Shown here: piece by piece, positions 9,114-17,505 of the stretch
How positions within the stretch are numbered: the stretch's first letter is position 1
Layout: every line of letters begins with the position of its first letter
Assembly (NCBI GenBank): GCA_964586655.1
Contig: CAZPGY010000003.1
Span: forward strand, 1-64,000
Length of the DNA: 64,000 nt
Reading direction: 5' to 3'
DNA from: JAJYSO01 sp964586655
GTDB taxonomy: Bacteria > Bacteroidota > Bacteroidia > Flavobacteriales > Flavobacteriaceae
Position numbers and translations under genes: made by a program
Notes under the pieces: generated by a model
What the model was told of the DNA's origin: nothing
Database searches by the model: none
What the model saw: only the letters and a program-made list of their open reading frames with translations

Positions 9114-9121
9114 TACCTTTG
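9114..9121 (+). promoter_or_regulatory. -7 promoter element upstream of the RsuA-family gene
   Basis: TACCTTTG is a perfect TAnnTTTG and ends 15 bases before ATG 9137. A TTG at 9119 would start a six-codon longer frame, but it overlaps this box, which makes 9137 the likely start. Confidence 0.6.
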
Positions 9122-9136
9122 TCAAAAATTATAGCG

Positions 9137-9979
9137 ATGGGTAAGCAGCCTAAAAATCATAAGAATAGAAAGAAGGGGAAGTCTCGAAAACCGAGAAAGA
9201 AAGCCTTTGATGCTTCCAAAAAGAGAGGCGGAAAAGGCAAGCGAGTTAAGATTGACAAGCAGGTCAAGGATCCGAATGCGCCCATTCGGCTGAACAAATA
9301 CATTGCCAATTCAGGAATTTGTTCGCGTCGTGATGCCGATATCTATATTGCTTCAGGAACGGTGCGCGTCAATGGGGAGGTAGTCACCGAAATGGGCTAC
9401 AAGGTAAAGCTTACCGATGAGGTAAAATTTGACGGTCGTCGAATCAATCCCGTAAAAAAAGAATATGTCTTGCTCAATAAACCCTCCGGATTTTATGTGA
9501 CCGGAAGTTTTGAAAGACACAACCGCACTGTGATGGATTTGGTGGCCAATGCCGCTAAGGGTGAAATCACGCCGGTGGGGAAGTTGGAGACGGAAGCCAA
9601 AGGATTGCTGTTTTTTACTAATGACGGTACCCTAAAAAAGAAATTGGCCAGAACCGGTATCCGGCAGATTTTTCATGTACGGCTAAATCGCAATTTCAGC
9701 TCCGAAGATTTGGAAACCCTGCGTGAAGGGGTGGGCTTGGAAGATGGATGGGTCAAACCCCAAGCGGTGGATTATGTCACCAAACGCCCCAAAAGAGAGG
9801 TGGGAATAGAATTGGATTCGGTCAAACCGCAAATTGTGCAGCGTTTGTTCAAAAAGCTGGGCTATGAAGTCAAGGAAATGGATCGGGTAGCTTATGGAGA
9901 ATTGACCAAAAAGGATCTGCCTCGCGGACGTTATCGTCATTTGACTGCACAAGAAGTCATTAACCTGGGGATGATATAA
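9137..9979 (+). CDS. RsuA/RluB-family S4 protein with altered catalytic residue
   Basis: 280 residues. A Lys/Arg-rich N-terminal tail (residues 1-45), then an S4 RNA-binding domain (IRLNKYIANSGICSRRDAD), then a pseudouridine-synthase fold of the RsuA/RluB/RluE/RluF type. In active members the catalytic Asp sits in the motif GRLD..T.GLLL.TNDG. Here the motif reads VGKLETEAKGLLFFTNDG, so the Asp position is Glu (codon GAG) and the preceding Arg is Lys. The C-terminal arginine-rich segment usually reading NRQVRRM is KPQIVQRLF. The overall family is clear, but activity is doubtful; it may be an rRNA-binding paralogue. Convergent with the methyltransferase at 10031-11200. Confidence 0.8.
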   Translation: MGKQPKNHKNRKKGKSRKPRKKAFDASKKRGGKGKRVKIDKQVKDPNAPIRLNKYIANSGICSRRDADIYIASGTVRVNGEVVTEMGYKVKLTDEVKFDGRRINPVKKEYVLLNKPSGFYVTGSFERHNRTVMDLVANAAKGEITPVGKLETEAKGLLFFTNDGTLKKKLARTGIRQIFHVRLNRNFSSEDLETLREGVGLEDGWVKPQAVDYVTKRPKREVGIELDSVKPQIVQRLFKKLGYEVKEMDRVAYGELTKKDLPRGRYRHLTAQEVINLGMI

Positions 9980-10030
9980 TCAAGAATAAATCGTTGCTTT
10001 TGTTCTGCGGAGTCCCAAGTTGATGGCCGA

Positions 10031-11200
10031 TTATTTTGCTTGAGGTCGGGCTTGGCGTCGGGCCTTTTTGCTGCCTTTGTAAATGTCATATTTGAGTAAG
10101 CGGGATTCCAAAGGTCCGTTAAAGACTTTGATCTTTCGCGTGGCATGCAGACCAACATTTTTCATCGCCTGCTTTTCAGAAGTAATTAACCAAGCGGTAG
10201 AATCGGGGTAATGCTGTTTTAAGGTGTCGCCAATTTTCTTATAAAATTGAGGGATATCTACTTTCAAACGCTCCCCATAAGGCGGATTGAACAACAAATG
10301 CAGGTGGTCTTTGGTCTGTTTCTTAGACTTGAAAAAATCTTTGCGCTCTACGCTTATAAACTCGGAAAGATTGGCGTTCTCAATATTTTCTTTGGCTTTT
10401 AAAATGACCTCTGCCGAGCTGTCGAAGCCGTGAATTTTGGCGTTAAACCTTCTGATTTTGTTAAGTCGCGCTTCTTTGATGTGCTCAAACAAGTCTACAT
10501 CCCAGTCCGGCCAATTCTGGAATCCGAAATGTGTTTTGTTGAGGTTGGGTGGGATATTGGCTGCAATCATGGCTGCCTCAATAAGAATAGTGCCGCTGCC
10601 ACACATGGGGTCGAGAAAATCGTCAAATCCGTCCCAACCGGAATGCAATAGCAAACCGGCTGCCAAAACCTCATTGATGGGCGCCTGCCCGGTGATAGAA
10701 CGATAACCACGCTTGTGAAGTGAACTGCCCGAACTGTCTAAGGAAACGATGCAACTTTGCTCTTGAATGTGAATGTTGATGACAATCTTGGGGTTTTTCA
10801 AATCGACATCGGGGCGTTTTCCCGTTTTGTTGCGGAACAAATCAACAATGGCATCTTTGGCTTTTAAAGCCACATATTTGCTGTGGGTGAATTTGCTGGA
10901 ATGTACCGTAGAATAAATGGCAAAGGAACTGTTTTCATCGAGATATTCAGCCCAGTCCATACGGTAAATCTTGCGGTAGAAATCATCCTCAGAGAAGACT
11001 TTAAAATGGGCTATGGGTTTTAAAATACGCAGTGCCGTCCGCAGCGAAAGATTGGCTTTGTACATAAAACCTTTGTCGCCCTCAAAACTGACGCTTCGTA
11101 CTCCCTTTTTAATTTCTCCTGCTCCTATGCGTCCCAGTTCTTTGGCCAGTAAGGTTTCTAATCCGGCAAAAGTTTTGGCCACCATCTTATAATTTCCCAT
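10031..11200 (-). CDS. THUMP-domain class I SAM-dependent RNA methyltransferase (RlmK/L-like)
   Basis: 389 residues. The N-terminal THUMP domain (about 1-160) is an RNA-binding module. The C-terminal half is a Rossmann methyltransferase with the SAM-binding DPMCGSGTILIEAA near residue 200 and the N6-methylation-type catalytic motif FNPPYGERL near 310. This matches the single-domain relatives of RlmL (YcbY N-terminal half), which methylate guanosine N2 in 23S rRNA. The exact target base is inferred only. The last 15 residues are strongly basic. It shares a symmetric divergent promoter region with the ZIP transporter. Confidence 0.9.
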   Translation of the reverse strand: MGNYKMVAKTFAGLETLLAKELGRIGAGEIKKGVRSVSFEGDKGFMYKANLSLRTALRILKPIAHFKVFSEDDFYRKIYRMDWAEYLDENSSFAIYSTVHSSKFTHSKYVALKAKDAIVDLFRNKTGKRPDVDLKNPKIVINIHIQEQSCIVSLDSSGSSLHKRGYRSITGQAPINEVLAAGLLLHSGWDGFDDFLDPMCGSGTILIEAAMIAANIPPNLNKTHFGFQNWPDWDVDLFEHIKEARLNKIRRFNAKIHGFDSSAEVILKAKENIENANLSEFISVERKDFFKSKKQTKDHLHLLFNPPYGERLKVDIPQFYKKIGDTLKQHYPDSTAWLITSEKQAMKNVGLHATRKIKVFNGPLESRLLKYDIYKGSKKARRQARPQAK

Positions 11201-11217
11201 AGTATAAAATATATTTA

Positions 11218-11242
11218 CTGCAAAATTAACGTAATTTTGCAG
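11218..11242. promoter_or_regulatory. symmetric divergent promoter, methyltransferase and ZIP transporter
   Basis: Arms CTGCAAAATTA (11218-11228) and TAATTTTGCAG (11232-11242) form a perfect inverted repeat with a 3-base spacer. Each arm contains a perfect TAnnTTTG box, TAATTTTG: minus strand 11228-11221 for the THUMP methyltransferase (ATG 11200) and plus strand 11232-11239 for the ZIP gene (ATG 11314). Two polymerases could not occupy both at once. Confidence 0.6.
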
Positions 11243-11313
11243 CTACCGCAAAAAACACGAAAGAAGTATTGTTTTTTGAAACGAAATCACCTCAATGCGC
11301 TTAAATTCTGCAA

Positions 11314-11982
11314 ATGCTTAGTATTATATTGCCCATTTTATCGGTTGTCTTAGGCTTTGCGGCTACTTATGTTTTAAAAGGTGGGGCGCGAACTACCCAA
11401 TTGTTGCTCTCATACAGTGGCGCTTTGCTGTTGTCGGTAACTGTTTTTGAGTTTCTACCCGAGGTGTACCAAAGCTATTCTCCCACTACGGGCTTGTTGA
11501 TTATGGCGGGAATTCTATTGCAGGTGATTTTGGAATTCCTCTCTAAAGGAGCCGAGCACGGGCATGTTCATTATGACGAAACCCACCGCAGTTTTCCGGT
11601 TTTACTCTTTGTGAGTTTGTGTATACACTCGCTGATGGAAGGTTTTCCCATTGCCAAAAACACCCACTTACTGCTGGGCGTTGTAATTCATAAAATTCCG
11701 GTAGCCATTATTATTTCTACCTTTCTACTGAATTCTCGTCTCAGCCGGACAAAAATAATGATCTTCCTCGTTTTCTTTGCTTTAATGACGCCTTTGGGCA
11801 GTTTGGCACATCAACTTTTGGCCTTTTCCTCATCGGTAGAACATTATATCGACGCCGTGGTAATCGGTATCTTTTTGCATGTATCTACTACCATTCTCTT
11901 TGAAAGTTCACAGGATCATCAATTCAACGGATCTAAAATTTTACTGATTTTATTGGGCGTGGCAACGGCTTTCTTTCTTTAA
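11314..11982 (+). CDS. ZIP-family divalent metal transporter
   Basis: 222 residues with about seven hydrophobic segments and no signal peptide. The ZIP landmarks are CIHSLMEGFPIAKN near residue 110 and VVIHKIPVAIIIS near 130, in which the His and Glu/Pro positions form the metal-binding centre. The loop before them is His-rich (EHGHVHYDETH). ZIP proteins bring zinc, iron or related metals into the cytoplasm. The usual second-helix HKIPE motif is HKIPV here. The gene is divergent from the methyltransferase and is not in an operon. Substrate cannot be assigned. Confidence 0.85.
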   Translation: MLSIILPILSVVLGFAATYVLKGGARTTQLLLSYSGALLLSVTVFEFLPEVYQSYSPTTGLLIMAGILLQVILEFLSKGAEHGHVHYDETHRSFPVLLFVSLCIHSLMEGFPIAKNTHLLLGVVIHKIPVAIIISTFLLNSRLSRTKIMIFLVFFALMTPLGSLAHQLLAFSSSVEHYIDAVVIGIFLHVSTTILFESSQDHQFNGSKILLILLGVATAFFL

Positions 11983-11993
11983 TGCCAAGAGGA

Positions 11994-12530
11994 TTAGTTT
12001 TTTAATTTGGCAAATAAATCCCAGCAAACTATTCCGGCACTAACAGCGATATTAAGGGAATGTTTGTGGCCGAATTGCGGGATTTCTAATACCGCATCGC
12101 TGTTTGAAACAATTTCCTGCTGAACTCCCTTGATCTCATTGCCAAAAACAAGGGCGTAGGTTTCGTTGAGATCCGGTTGGAAATCGTGGAGCATAACGGC
12201 ACCTTCGGCTTGTTCAACCGAGAGAATTTTGATGCCGTCACTTTTTAATTTTTGAATGAGCTCACAGGCGTTCTCAGCATATTCCCAAGCTACCGTTTCG
12301 GTGGCGTCCAAGGCTGTTTTGCGGATGTTTTTGTCGGGAGGCGTGGCGCATACTCCACAGAGATAGATCTTTGTTAGCAAAAATGCATCCGCAGTTCTGA
12401 AAACAGAGCCGATGTTGTTGGCGCTTCTAATATTGTCTAATACAATGATTAAAGGAGTCTTTTGAGCAGTCTTAAAGCCCTCAATAGATTTGCGTTTGAG
12501 TTCCTTGTTTTTGAGTTTCCGGTTTTTCAT
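11994..12530 (-). CDS. TrmH/SpoU-family RNA 2'-O-methyltransferase
   Basis: 178 residues. The SPOUT-fold motifs are IIVLDNIRSANNIGSVFRTADAF (motif 1), VFGNEIKGV (motif 2) and the knot IPQFGHKHSLNIAVSAGI (motif 3). It transfers a methyl group from SAM to a ribose 2'-OH in tRNA or rRNA. It lacks the long extensions of TrmH proper, so the target is uncertain. The frame is open upstream to 12620, but that part overlaps the promoter of the divergent alkB gene. A perfect -7 box (12537-12544, minus) ends just 6 bases before ATG 12530, which favours the short form and suggests an almost leaderless mRNA. Confidence 0.88.
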   Translation of the reverse strand: MKNRKLKNKELKRKSIEGFKTAQKTPLIIVLDNIRSANNIGSVFRTADAFLLTKIYLCGVCATPPDKNIRKTALDATETVAWEYAENACELIQKLKSDGIKILSVEQAEGAVMLHDFQPDLNETYALVFGNEIKGVQQEIVSNSDAVLEIPQFGHKHSLNIAVSAGIVCWDLFAKLKN

Positions 12531-12536
12531 AGATTG

Positions 12537-12544
12537 CAAAATTA
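12537..12544 (-). promoter_or_regulatory. -7 promoter element close to the trmH-like start
   Basis: Minus strand reads TAATTTTG followed by CAATCT and then ATG at 12530. The gap between box and start codon is 6 bases, so the transcript would have no room for a ribosome binding site. Confidence 0.5.
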
Positions 12545-12585
12545 AGAAATAATCCGAATCCCGGTTGCAGGTGCCTTCAAACTCA

Positions 12586-12617
12586 TTTGCGGGTTCTTTA
12601 TGGGAGGAGTATCTTTG
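12586..12617 (+). promoter_or_regulatory. alkB promoter (-33 and -7)
   Basis: TTTG at 12586-12589, a 20-base spacer and TATCTTTG at 12610-12617 match the Bacteroidota promoter consensus in both boxes. The start codon of the alkB-like gene is 38 bases downstream. Confidence 0.75.
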
Positions 12618-12655
12618 CAACTTGTTGAATTCTGTTTAAGGAAGATGAGGAGACA

Positions 12656-13252
12656 ATGACCGAAAAAAAAGATTTTTCACAGCTCAAAAATGCTGATATC
12701 CGGTTTTTTCCGGAGTTTTACGATCCTGTGGAGGCCGAACGGCTTTTTCTGACCCTGCGGGAAGAATTGGATTGGGAGTATTTGAAAATTCGCGTCTTTG
12801 GGAAACTCCATTGGCAGCCCAGACTAACCGCTTTTTATGCTGAAAACGGCTTGTCTTATTCGTATTCAAATTTAAAATTGCCCACTCGCGACTTCCCGGA
12901 AACGCTAAAAATAATTAAGAGCCGTTTGTGGGAAGAGAGAGGAATAGCATTTAATTCCTGCTTGGCCAACCTCTATCGCAATGGGCGGGACAGTAATGGC
13001 TGGCATGCAGATGATGAGAAAGAATTGGGAAAAAACCCCACCATTGCTTCCTTGAGTTTTGGGGCTGCTCGTCAATTCAAATTTAGGAGAAAAGACAATC
13101 ACCGAGAGCAGTTTGGCATCAGATTAACCTCGGGAAGCTTGCTGTTGATGCGCGGAGAAACTCAACATTTTTGGCAGCATCAAATTCCGAAAACAAAACA
13201 GAATATAGGCCAGCGCATCAATCTCACCTTCCGAGTGCTCAGGCCGATTTGA
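12656..13252 (+). CDS. AlkB-like Fe(II)/2-oxoglutarate dioxygenase
   Basis: 198 residues, the size of bacterial AlkB and human ALKBH2/3. These enzymes oxidatively remove alkyl groups from bases such as 1-methyladenine and 3-methylcytosine. The iron ligands appear as His and Asp in NGWHADDE (near residue 117) and the distal His in TQHFWQHQIPK. The 2-oxoglutarate-binding arginines appear in QRINLTFRVL at the C-terminus. The order NLYRNGRDSNGWHADDE and IASLSFGAARQFKFR is more like the ALKBH2/3 type than E. coli AlkB. Transcribed alone from a consensus promoter, divergent from the trmH-like gene. No Ada or other repair gene is adjacent. Confidence 0.92.
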   Translation: MTEKKDFSQLKNADIRFFPEFYDPVEAERLFLTLREELDWEYLKIRVFGKLHWQPRLTAFYAENGLSYSYSNLKLPTRDFPETLKIIKSRLWEERGIAFNSCLANLYRNGRDSNGWHADDEKELGKNPTIASLSFGAARQFKFRRKDNHREQFGIRLTSGSLLLMRGETQHFWQHQIPKTKQNIGQRINLTFRVLRPI

Positions 13253-13255
13253 TTT

Positions 13256-13293
13256 GTTTTTGTGGGAGGAAATCTGTGAGTATTCACAAAAAC
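13256..13293 (+). terminator. possible terminator after alkB
   Basis: GTTTTTGTG (13256-13264) and CACAAAAAC (13285-13293) form a 9-bp stem directly after the alkB stop codon. No clear T-run follows, so this is a weak candidate. Confidence 0.35.
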
Positions 13294-13381
13294 ACCTCTT
13301 TAATTCCCTAATTCTGGCCTAAATCTTGTGATAATAGAATATATTTTGTAGGTTACTTTTTTAATATAAAGAAAAGATATT

Positions 13382-14128
13382 ATGAAAAGATTGCATTTAG
13401 TTACCCTATTTATTTTAATGATCAGTTTTGGGGTGAGTGCCCAAAATATAGATATTACCAGCCTAAAGGACCTTTCCTTGCGCAGTTATAAGCTTCATAA
13501 TAAAATTGAAGCCCAAGGCAAAATCATTGATATTGCCAATCTCGACGGATCTCCATACTGGAATGAAGATTATCATTTGGGTAAAATCATCATTAAAGAA
13601 GAGGAGGGGATCAAAACCACGAAGGCTTTTGTGAGATATCGAATTTTTGATGATATTTTTGAAGTCAAGAAAAGTCTGAAAGCCCCCGAATCCTCAGCTA
13701 TGGAGCTGGAACGAACCCAGGACATTGTGGTGTTGTTGGATCACAAAAAGTTTGTTTTGCTCAGAAATCTGCCTATCCGGATTCGCGGAGTGCGAAACGG
13801 CTATGCCATTGTAATGCTTACTCCCAATAAGCTGGAAGGCAATGCCATTTTGTACAAACGAATGAGCCAAACTTTCACTCCTGCACGAGCGCCTAAAGGT
13901 CCTTATGATAGCGGACGAAAAGCCTCCCTGGATCGAGAGGATTATTATTTTGTAAAAATTGATAATCGCTTATATCAAATTACCCCTCACAAACGAAAAG
14001 CTTATAAGGATTTTCCCAATCATCAAAAAGAGTTGAAAGATTTTATCAAAGAAAATCGCCTGAAATTCAGAAATGATGAACAAGATGAGGATATGATTCA
14101 ACTGGTGAAATATTACAACTCCCTCTAA
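13382..14128 (+). CDS. secreted protein of unknown function
   Basis: 248 residues. A clear signal peptide (MKRLHLVTLFILMISFGVSAQ, cleavage likely after residue 20) sends it to the periplasm. The mature part is rich in Lys and Asp and predicted to be mixed alpha/beta. No domain or catalytic motif is recognised, and there are no Cys residues. The stretch PYWNEDYHLGKIIIKEEEG looks like a beta-strand-rich core. It stands alone between alkB and the convergent tsaB. It may be a lineage-specific envelope protein. Confidence 0.75.
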   Translation: MKRLHLVTLFILMISFGVSAQNIDITSLKDLSLRSYKLHNKIEAQGKIIDIANLDGSPYWNEDYHLGKIIIKEEEGIKTTKAFVRYRIFDDIFEVKKSLKAPESSAMELERTQDIVVLLDHKKFVLLRNLPIRIRGVRNGYAIVMLTPNKLEGNAILYKRMSQTFTPARAPKGPYDSGRKASLDREDYYFVKIDNRLYQITPHKRKAYKDFPNHQKELKDFIKENRLKFRNDEQDEDMIQLVKYYNSL

Positions 14129-14179
14129 TATTGACGGGTGAAGCAGTTTAAAGAGTTTGTCTTGCCAGGCCAATTTGCA

Positions 14180-14842
14180 TTATTTCTTCCCTAAAAAATC
14201 CTTGAGGTAATAGGGCTCAAAATAAGCGAGATCTACCTTGTTGCCGTTTTGATATTGCTCCTCTGCTTGTTGGATCATGTCTTTGGCAGAAGGTAGGCTT
14301 TCCACAAATTGAGCATGAGGGTGTTGGCAGATTTTTTCAAACTTGTTTACTGCATTGCCGATAAAAAGCACCTGTCCCTTTTTTAGAAAAGACTGATAAG
14401 AATTTTCGTCCAAAATTTTGGCTTGTGTATTGGAAAGTCGATTTCCCTCTTGGTCAAAAACAGCGGTGTAGACCTCCATTCTTCGCGCATCGAGCATAGG
14501 AATAATAAAATCGGGGGCTCCTGTTTGGTCTTGTAAAGAAAGGCAAAACAAGGTGTCGGTAGCCAATAAAGGAAGTTCCAAGGAAAAACACAAGCCTTTT
14601 GCAGCCGATACGCCAATGCGTAATCCGGTGTAGGAACCGGGGCCTTTGCTGACCGCTATGGCCTCCAAATCCGTTAGCTGATGTTGGGTTTGCTCCAGTA
14701 CTTCTTTAATGAATGGATGCAATTTTTCGGCATGAGAATATTTTTTGCTGTTGTTTTCTTTCAGGCATAGCAAATTTCCATCCTGTGTCAGGGCTACTGA
14801 GCAGTTTGTAGTAGTGGTTTCTAAACTGAGAATCAATCCCAA
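14180..14842 (-). CDS. tsaB: TsaB, tRNA threonylcarbamoyladenosine synthesis
   Basis: 220 residues. TsaB is the non-catalytic ASKHA-fold partner of TsaD in making t6A37 on ANN-decoding tRNAs. It shows the N-terminal ILSLETTTTNCSVAL and the family-typical VSKGPGSYTGLRIGVSAAKGL near residue 65. The start appears to be TTG at 14842: the conserved N-terminus begins at exactly this codon and no ATG is near. It is the last gene of the pump operon, 12 bases after TolC. The function is unrelated to the pump, which suggests only shared transcription. Confidence 0.92.
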   Translation of the reverse strand: MGLILSLETTTTNCSVALTQDGNLLCLKENNSKKYSHAEKLHPFIKEVLEQTQHQLTDLEAIAVSKGPGSYTGLRIGVSAAKGLCFSLELPLLATDTLFCLSLQDQTGAPDFIIPMLDARRMEVYTAVFDQEGNRLSNTQAKILDENSYQSFLKKGQVLFIGNAVNKFEKICQHPHAQFVESLPSAKDMIQQAEEQYQNGNKVDLAYFEPYYLKDFLGKK

Positions 14843-14854
14843 AATTGTGGTGTT

Positions 14855-16330
14855 TTAAAAGTTGATGTCTTCGGGTTCAACGCCAAAATACAATTCCAAT
14901 ACTTTTAGTTTAAAGATATAGTCATATTTGGCGTTGACCAGCTCGCTTTGCGCATTGGACAAATTATATTTGGCCTCGCTAAATTCAAAAGCGGTTATCT
15001 CTCCATAATCATATTTTACCTGTGCATATTCAAAGGCCTTTTTTTGGGCCTTTACCGCCAGTTGCGCTGCCTGGTAGGCCTTTGCTGCTCCTTGTGCATC
15101 GACATAGGCTTGATAAATATTAGATTCTAAATCGAGTTTGGCCTGTTGAAGCTGGTACTCCCTTCTTTGGATAGTGATTTCTTGACGTTTGACCGAATTT
15201 CGGGTAGAAAAGCCGTTTAGAATAGGAATACTGAGTCTGAAACCGTAGGACCAGCCTTTGTTTTCTGACAACTGGTCAAAGAAAGGTTGCGGACCTACAG
15301 ATTCAAGCATAAAATTGGGGGTGACCACCGGATCTCCGGTGGTGGAAACATGACCGATAACCTGCGTTGGATTATTGGGGTCGATGCCCTTTCGAACATA
15401 ACGATCGATTCCCGAAGCACGGGTATTGAAATTAATAAAGGCATCTAAATGGGGATAGAAATTACTTTTGCTGATTTCTAAATCTTTTTGGGCCAATTTT
15501 AAATTTTGTTGAGCCATTTTTATTTCATAGCGCGTGTCCTTGGCATGTTCAATAATATCTTGAGGACTTTTACTCAAAATGGTATTGATGGGAACATCAA
15601 AACTGGCTGCAGCAATTTCAAAATTCTTATAATCGTCAATTTGAAGGATTTGTGCCAGATTAATCAAGGCGATTCTGATGTTGTTTTTGGCCACGACAAT
15701 CTGTTGTTGCTCATTGGCATTGGTGGCTTTGATGTTTAGAGAATCCCCGGCGGGAGCAGAGCCTTCGCGAATGAGGATTCGGGTGCGTCTCAATTGCTGC
15801 TGTGTCAGTTTATTTTGTGCTTTTAAAATGGCCAAGTGCTCTTTGTTGACCAAGATATTCAGATAGGCATTGGCTACATTCAGCCGGATGTCGTCTTTCA
15901 TCTTGCCCAGTGCATATTGGCTGGCCAATTTTGAAAGCTTGGCGCGTTGCCATTCCCGTAAATTTTTTAACCCGTGGAAAATAGGAATAGAAGCCGTGGC
16001 CCCTACCGAAAAGTTTCGGGTGGTTTGTTGTTCCAAAACTCCGGTGGTTACATTTTGAGTCAAGCCCGAATTCCACGTGTTGTTGGCACTGGCATTGATG
16101 CTGGGCAAGTAATTGCCAAGGGCATCGCTTTTGTCGATTTCTGCTGCCTTAAGGTCCAAACGCGATTGCTTGATATTGATGTTGTTTTCCAAAGCATATT
16201 CCACACATTCGCGTAAGGTCCAAGTTTCATTTTGCAGAGAGACCTGAGCGTTTAGGGGGAGACCAAAACAGCACAAAAGTAGGAATAGTACGATGCTTTT
16301 TGCGTAGGTATTAAGCGTAATTGACTTCAT
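14855..16330 (-). CDS. TolC-family outer-membrane efflux channel
   Basis: 491 residues. A signal peptide (residues 1-29, ending LPLNAQ) is followed by two repeats of the outer-membrane efflux fold (WTLRECVEYALENN at the start; long helices around 150-220 and 390-470). Such proteins form trimeric channels that join an inner-membrane pump through a periplasmic adaptor. It lies 11 bases after the adaptor gene and belongs to the same operon as the ATPase and the two permeases, so it very likely is the exit channel of that system. Confidence 0.92.
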   Translation of the reverse strand: MKSITLNTYAKSIVLFLLLCCFGLPLNAQVSLQNETWTLRECVEYALENNINIKQSRLDLKAAEIDKSDALGNYLPSINASANNTWNSGLTQNVTTGVLEQQTTRNFSVGATASIPIFHGLKNLREWQRAKLSKLASQYALGKMKDDIRLNVANAYLNILVNKEHLAILKAQNKLTQQQLRRTRILIREGSAPAGDSLNIKATNANEQQQIVVAKNNIRIALINLAQILQIDDYKNFEIAAASFDVPINTILSKSPQDIIEHAKDTRYEIKMAQQNLKLAQKDLEISKSNFYPHLDAFINFNTRASGIDRYVRKGIDPNNPTQVIGHVSTTGDPVVTPNFMLESVGPQPFFDQLSENKGWSYGFRLSIPILNGFSTRNSVKRQEITIQRREYQLQQAKLDLESNIYQAYVDAQGAAKAYQAAQLAVKAQKKAFEYAQVKYDYGEITAFEFSEAKYNLSNAQSELVNAKYDYIFKLKVLELYFGVEPEDINF

Positions 16331-16341
16331 AAAAAATTATT

Positions 16342-17478
16342 TTACGTTGCGGGAACTATAGGGTTCCATACTTTGATTTTGTCGTCCTTGGATAGGCCGC
16401 TTTTTACTTCTACCATGATGCCGTTGCTCACGCCTAATTCGATATTTCGACGTTCAAATTTGTTGTCACCGGTTTTCACTTCTACATAGGCTTGGTGGGT
16501 CTCATTATCAAATTGAACCAGGGCTTCCTTGATAGCCAGAACGTCGACGGCCTTGTCTAAAATAATGGCGGCATTGGCACTTAGCCCGGCTCGGATAAAG
16601 GTGCTGTCTTTGTTGATTAAGCGGGCTTTGATTTCAAACTGAACTGCACCGCTGTTTGCACTTAGTGCTGAGGTTGCATCTTCTGAGGCTCCGGCAGCTT
16701 GTGGAGAAATATAATGAAGCTTGGCATCAAAAGTTTTGTTAGGCATAGCGCCAATGGTAATTTTAAGCGGAAGGCCTACTTTTATTTTTCCAACTTCTGA
16801 TTCATCAATCTTTCCTTCAAAAATCATATTATTCACATTGGCAATGGTGGCAATGGTGGTTCCGGCATTGAAATTATTGGCCTGAATTACCTGGTTTCCC
16901 GCCTTCACCGGAACGTTGAGAACCATACCGGTGATGGTGGCTCGAATATTGGTGTTGGAGGTAGCTCCCATGCCTTGAGCGCTTCCGGTTTTGATGATCT
17001 GATAGGTCTCTTTGGCTGCCTGATAGGTTTGAATGGCCTGATCATAATTGAGTTGGGCCTTGTCAAATTCATTGGCAGAGATAACCCCTTGATCAAACAA
17101 AGCTTTTTGACGTTGATACAGCTCTTTTTGGTGATCCAAAGCAATCTTTGCCGCTTGAATCTGATTGCGACTGCTGGAAAGGTTGTTGACATTGGGGACC
17201 ACATTTAATTTGGCAATCAAATCTCCGCGGTGTACCCGGTCTCCGGGCTCGACCAAAATGGTGTCGATAATCCCCGAAATATTGGGTTTGATTTGAATAA
17301 TATCCCTGGGTACAATATTCCCGGTAGCCACGGTTTTATTGATGATAGTATCTTTTACAGGGCTTTCGGTTTTGTAGGTAACCGGGCTCTCTTGATTTTT
17401 TTGATACAAGTAGTACAATGACCCCGCAAACAACAGGACAATGATGAGTAAAACGATGATGGTTCCGGTTCTTTTCAT
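16342..17478 (-). CDS. periplasmic adaptor subunit (MacA-like membrane fusion protein)
   Basis: 378 residues. One N-terminal membrane anchor (residues 7-23) is followed by the lipoyl half-motif IIDTILVEPGDRVHRGDLIAKL, a coiled-coil hairpin (about 100-165), the second lipoyl half (ATITGMVLNVPVKAGNQVI), and beta-barrel and membrane-proximal domains. This is the standard membrane fusion protein order. It bridges inner-membrane permeases and TolC. The gene sits between permease 2 (27-base gap) and the TolC gene (11-base gap), consistent with a MacAB-TolC-type machine. Confidence 0.92.
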   Translation of the reverse strand: MKRTGTIIVLLIIVLLFAGSLYYLYQKNQESPVTYKTESPVKDTIINKTVATGNIVPRDIIQIKPNISGIIDTILVEPGDRVHRGDLIAKLNVVPNVNNLSSSRNQIQAAKIALDHQKELYQRQKALFDQGVISANEFDKAQLNYDQAIQTYQAAKETYQIIKTGSAQGMGATSNTNIRATITGMVLNVPVKAGNQVIQANNFNAGTTIATIANVNNMIFEGKIDESEVGKIKVGLPLKITIGAMPNKTFDAKLHYISPQAAGASEDATSALSANSGAVQFEIKARLINKDSTFIRAGLSANAAIILDKAVDVLAIKEALVQFDNETHQAYVEVKTGDNKFERRNIELGVSNGIMVEVKSGLSKDDKIKVWNPIVPAT

Positions 17479-17505
17479 TGGGTTTTGGTTTATTTATAAA
17501 TATTT

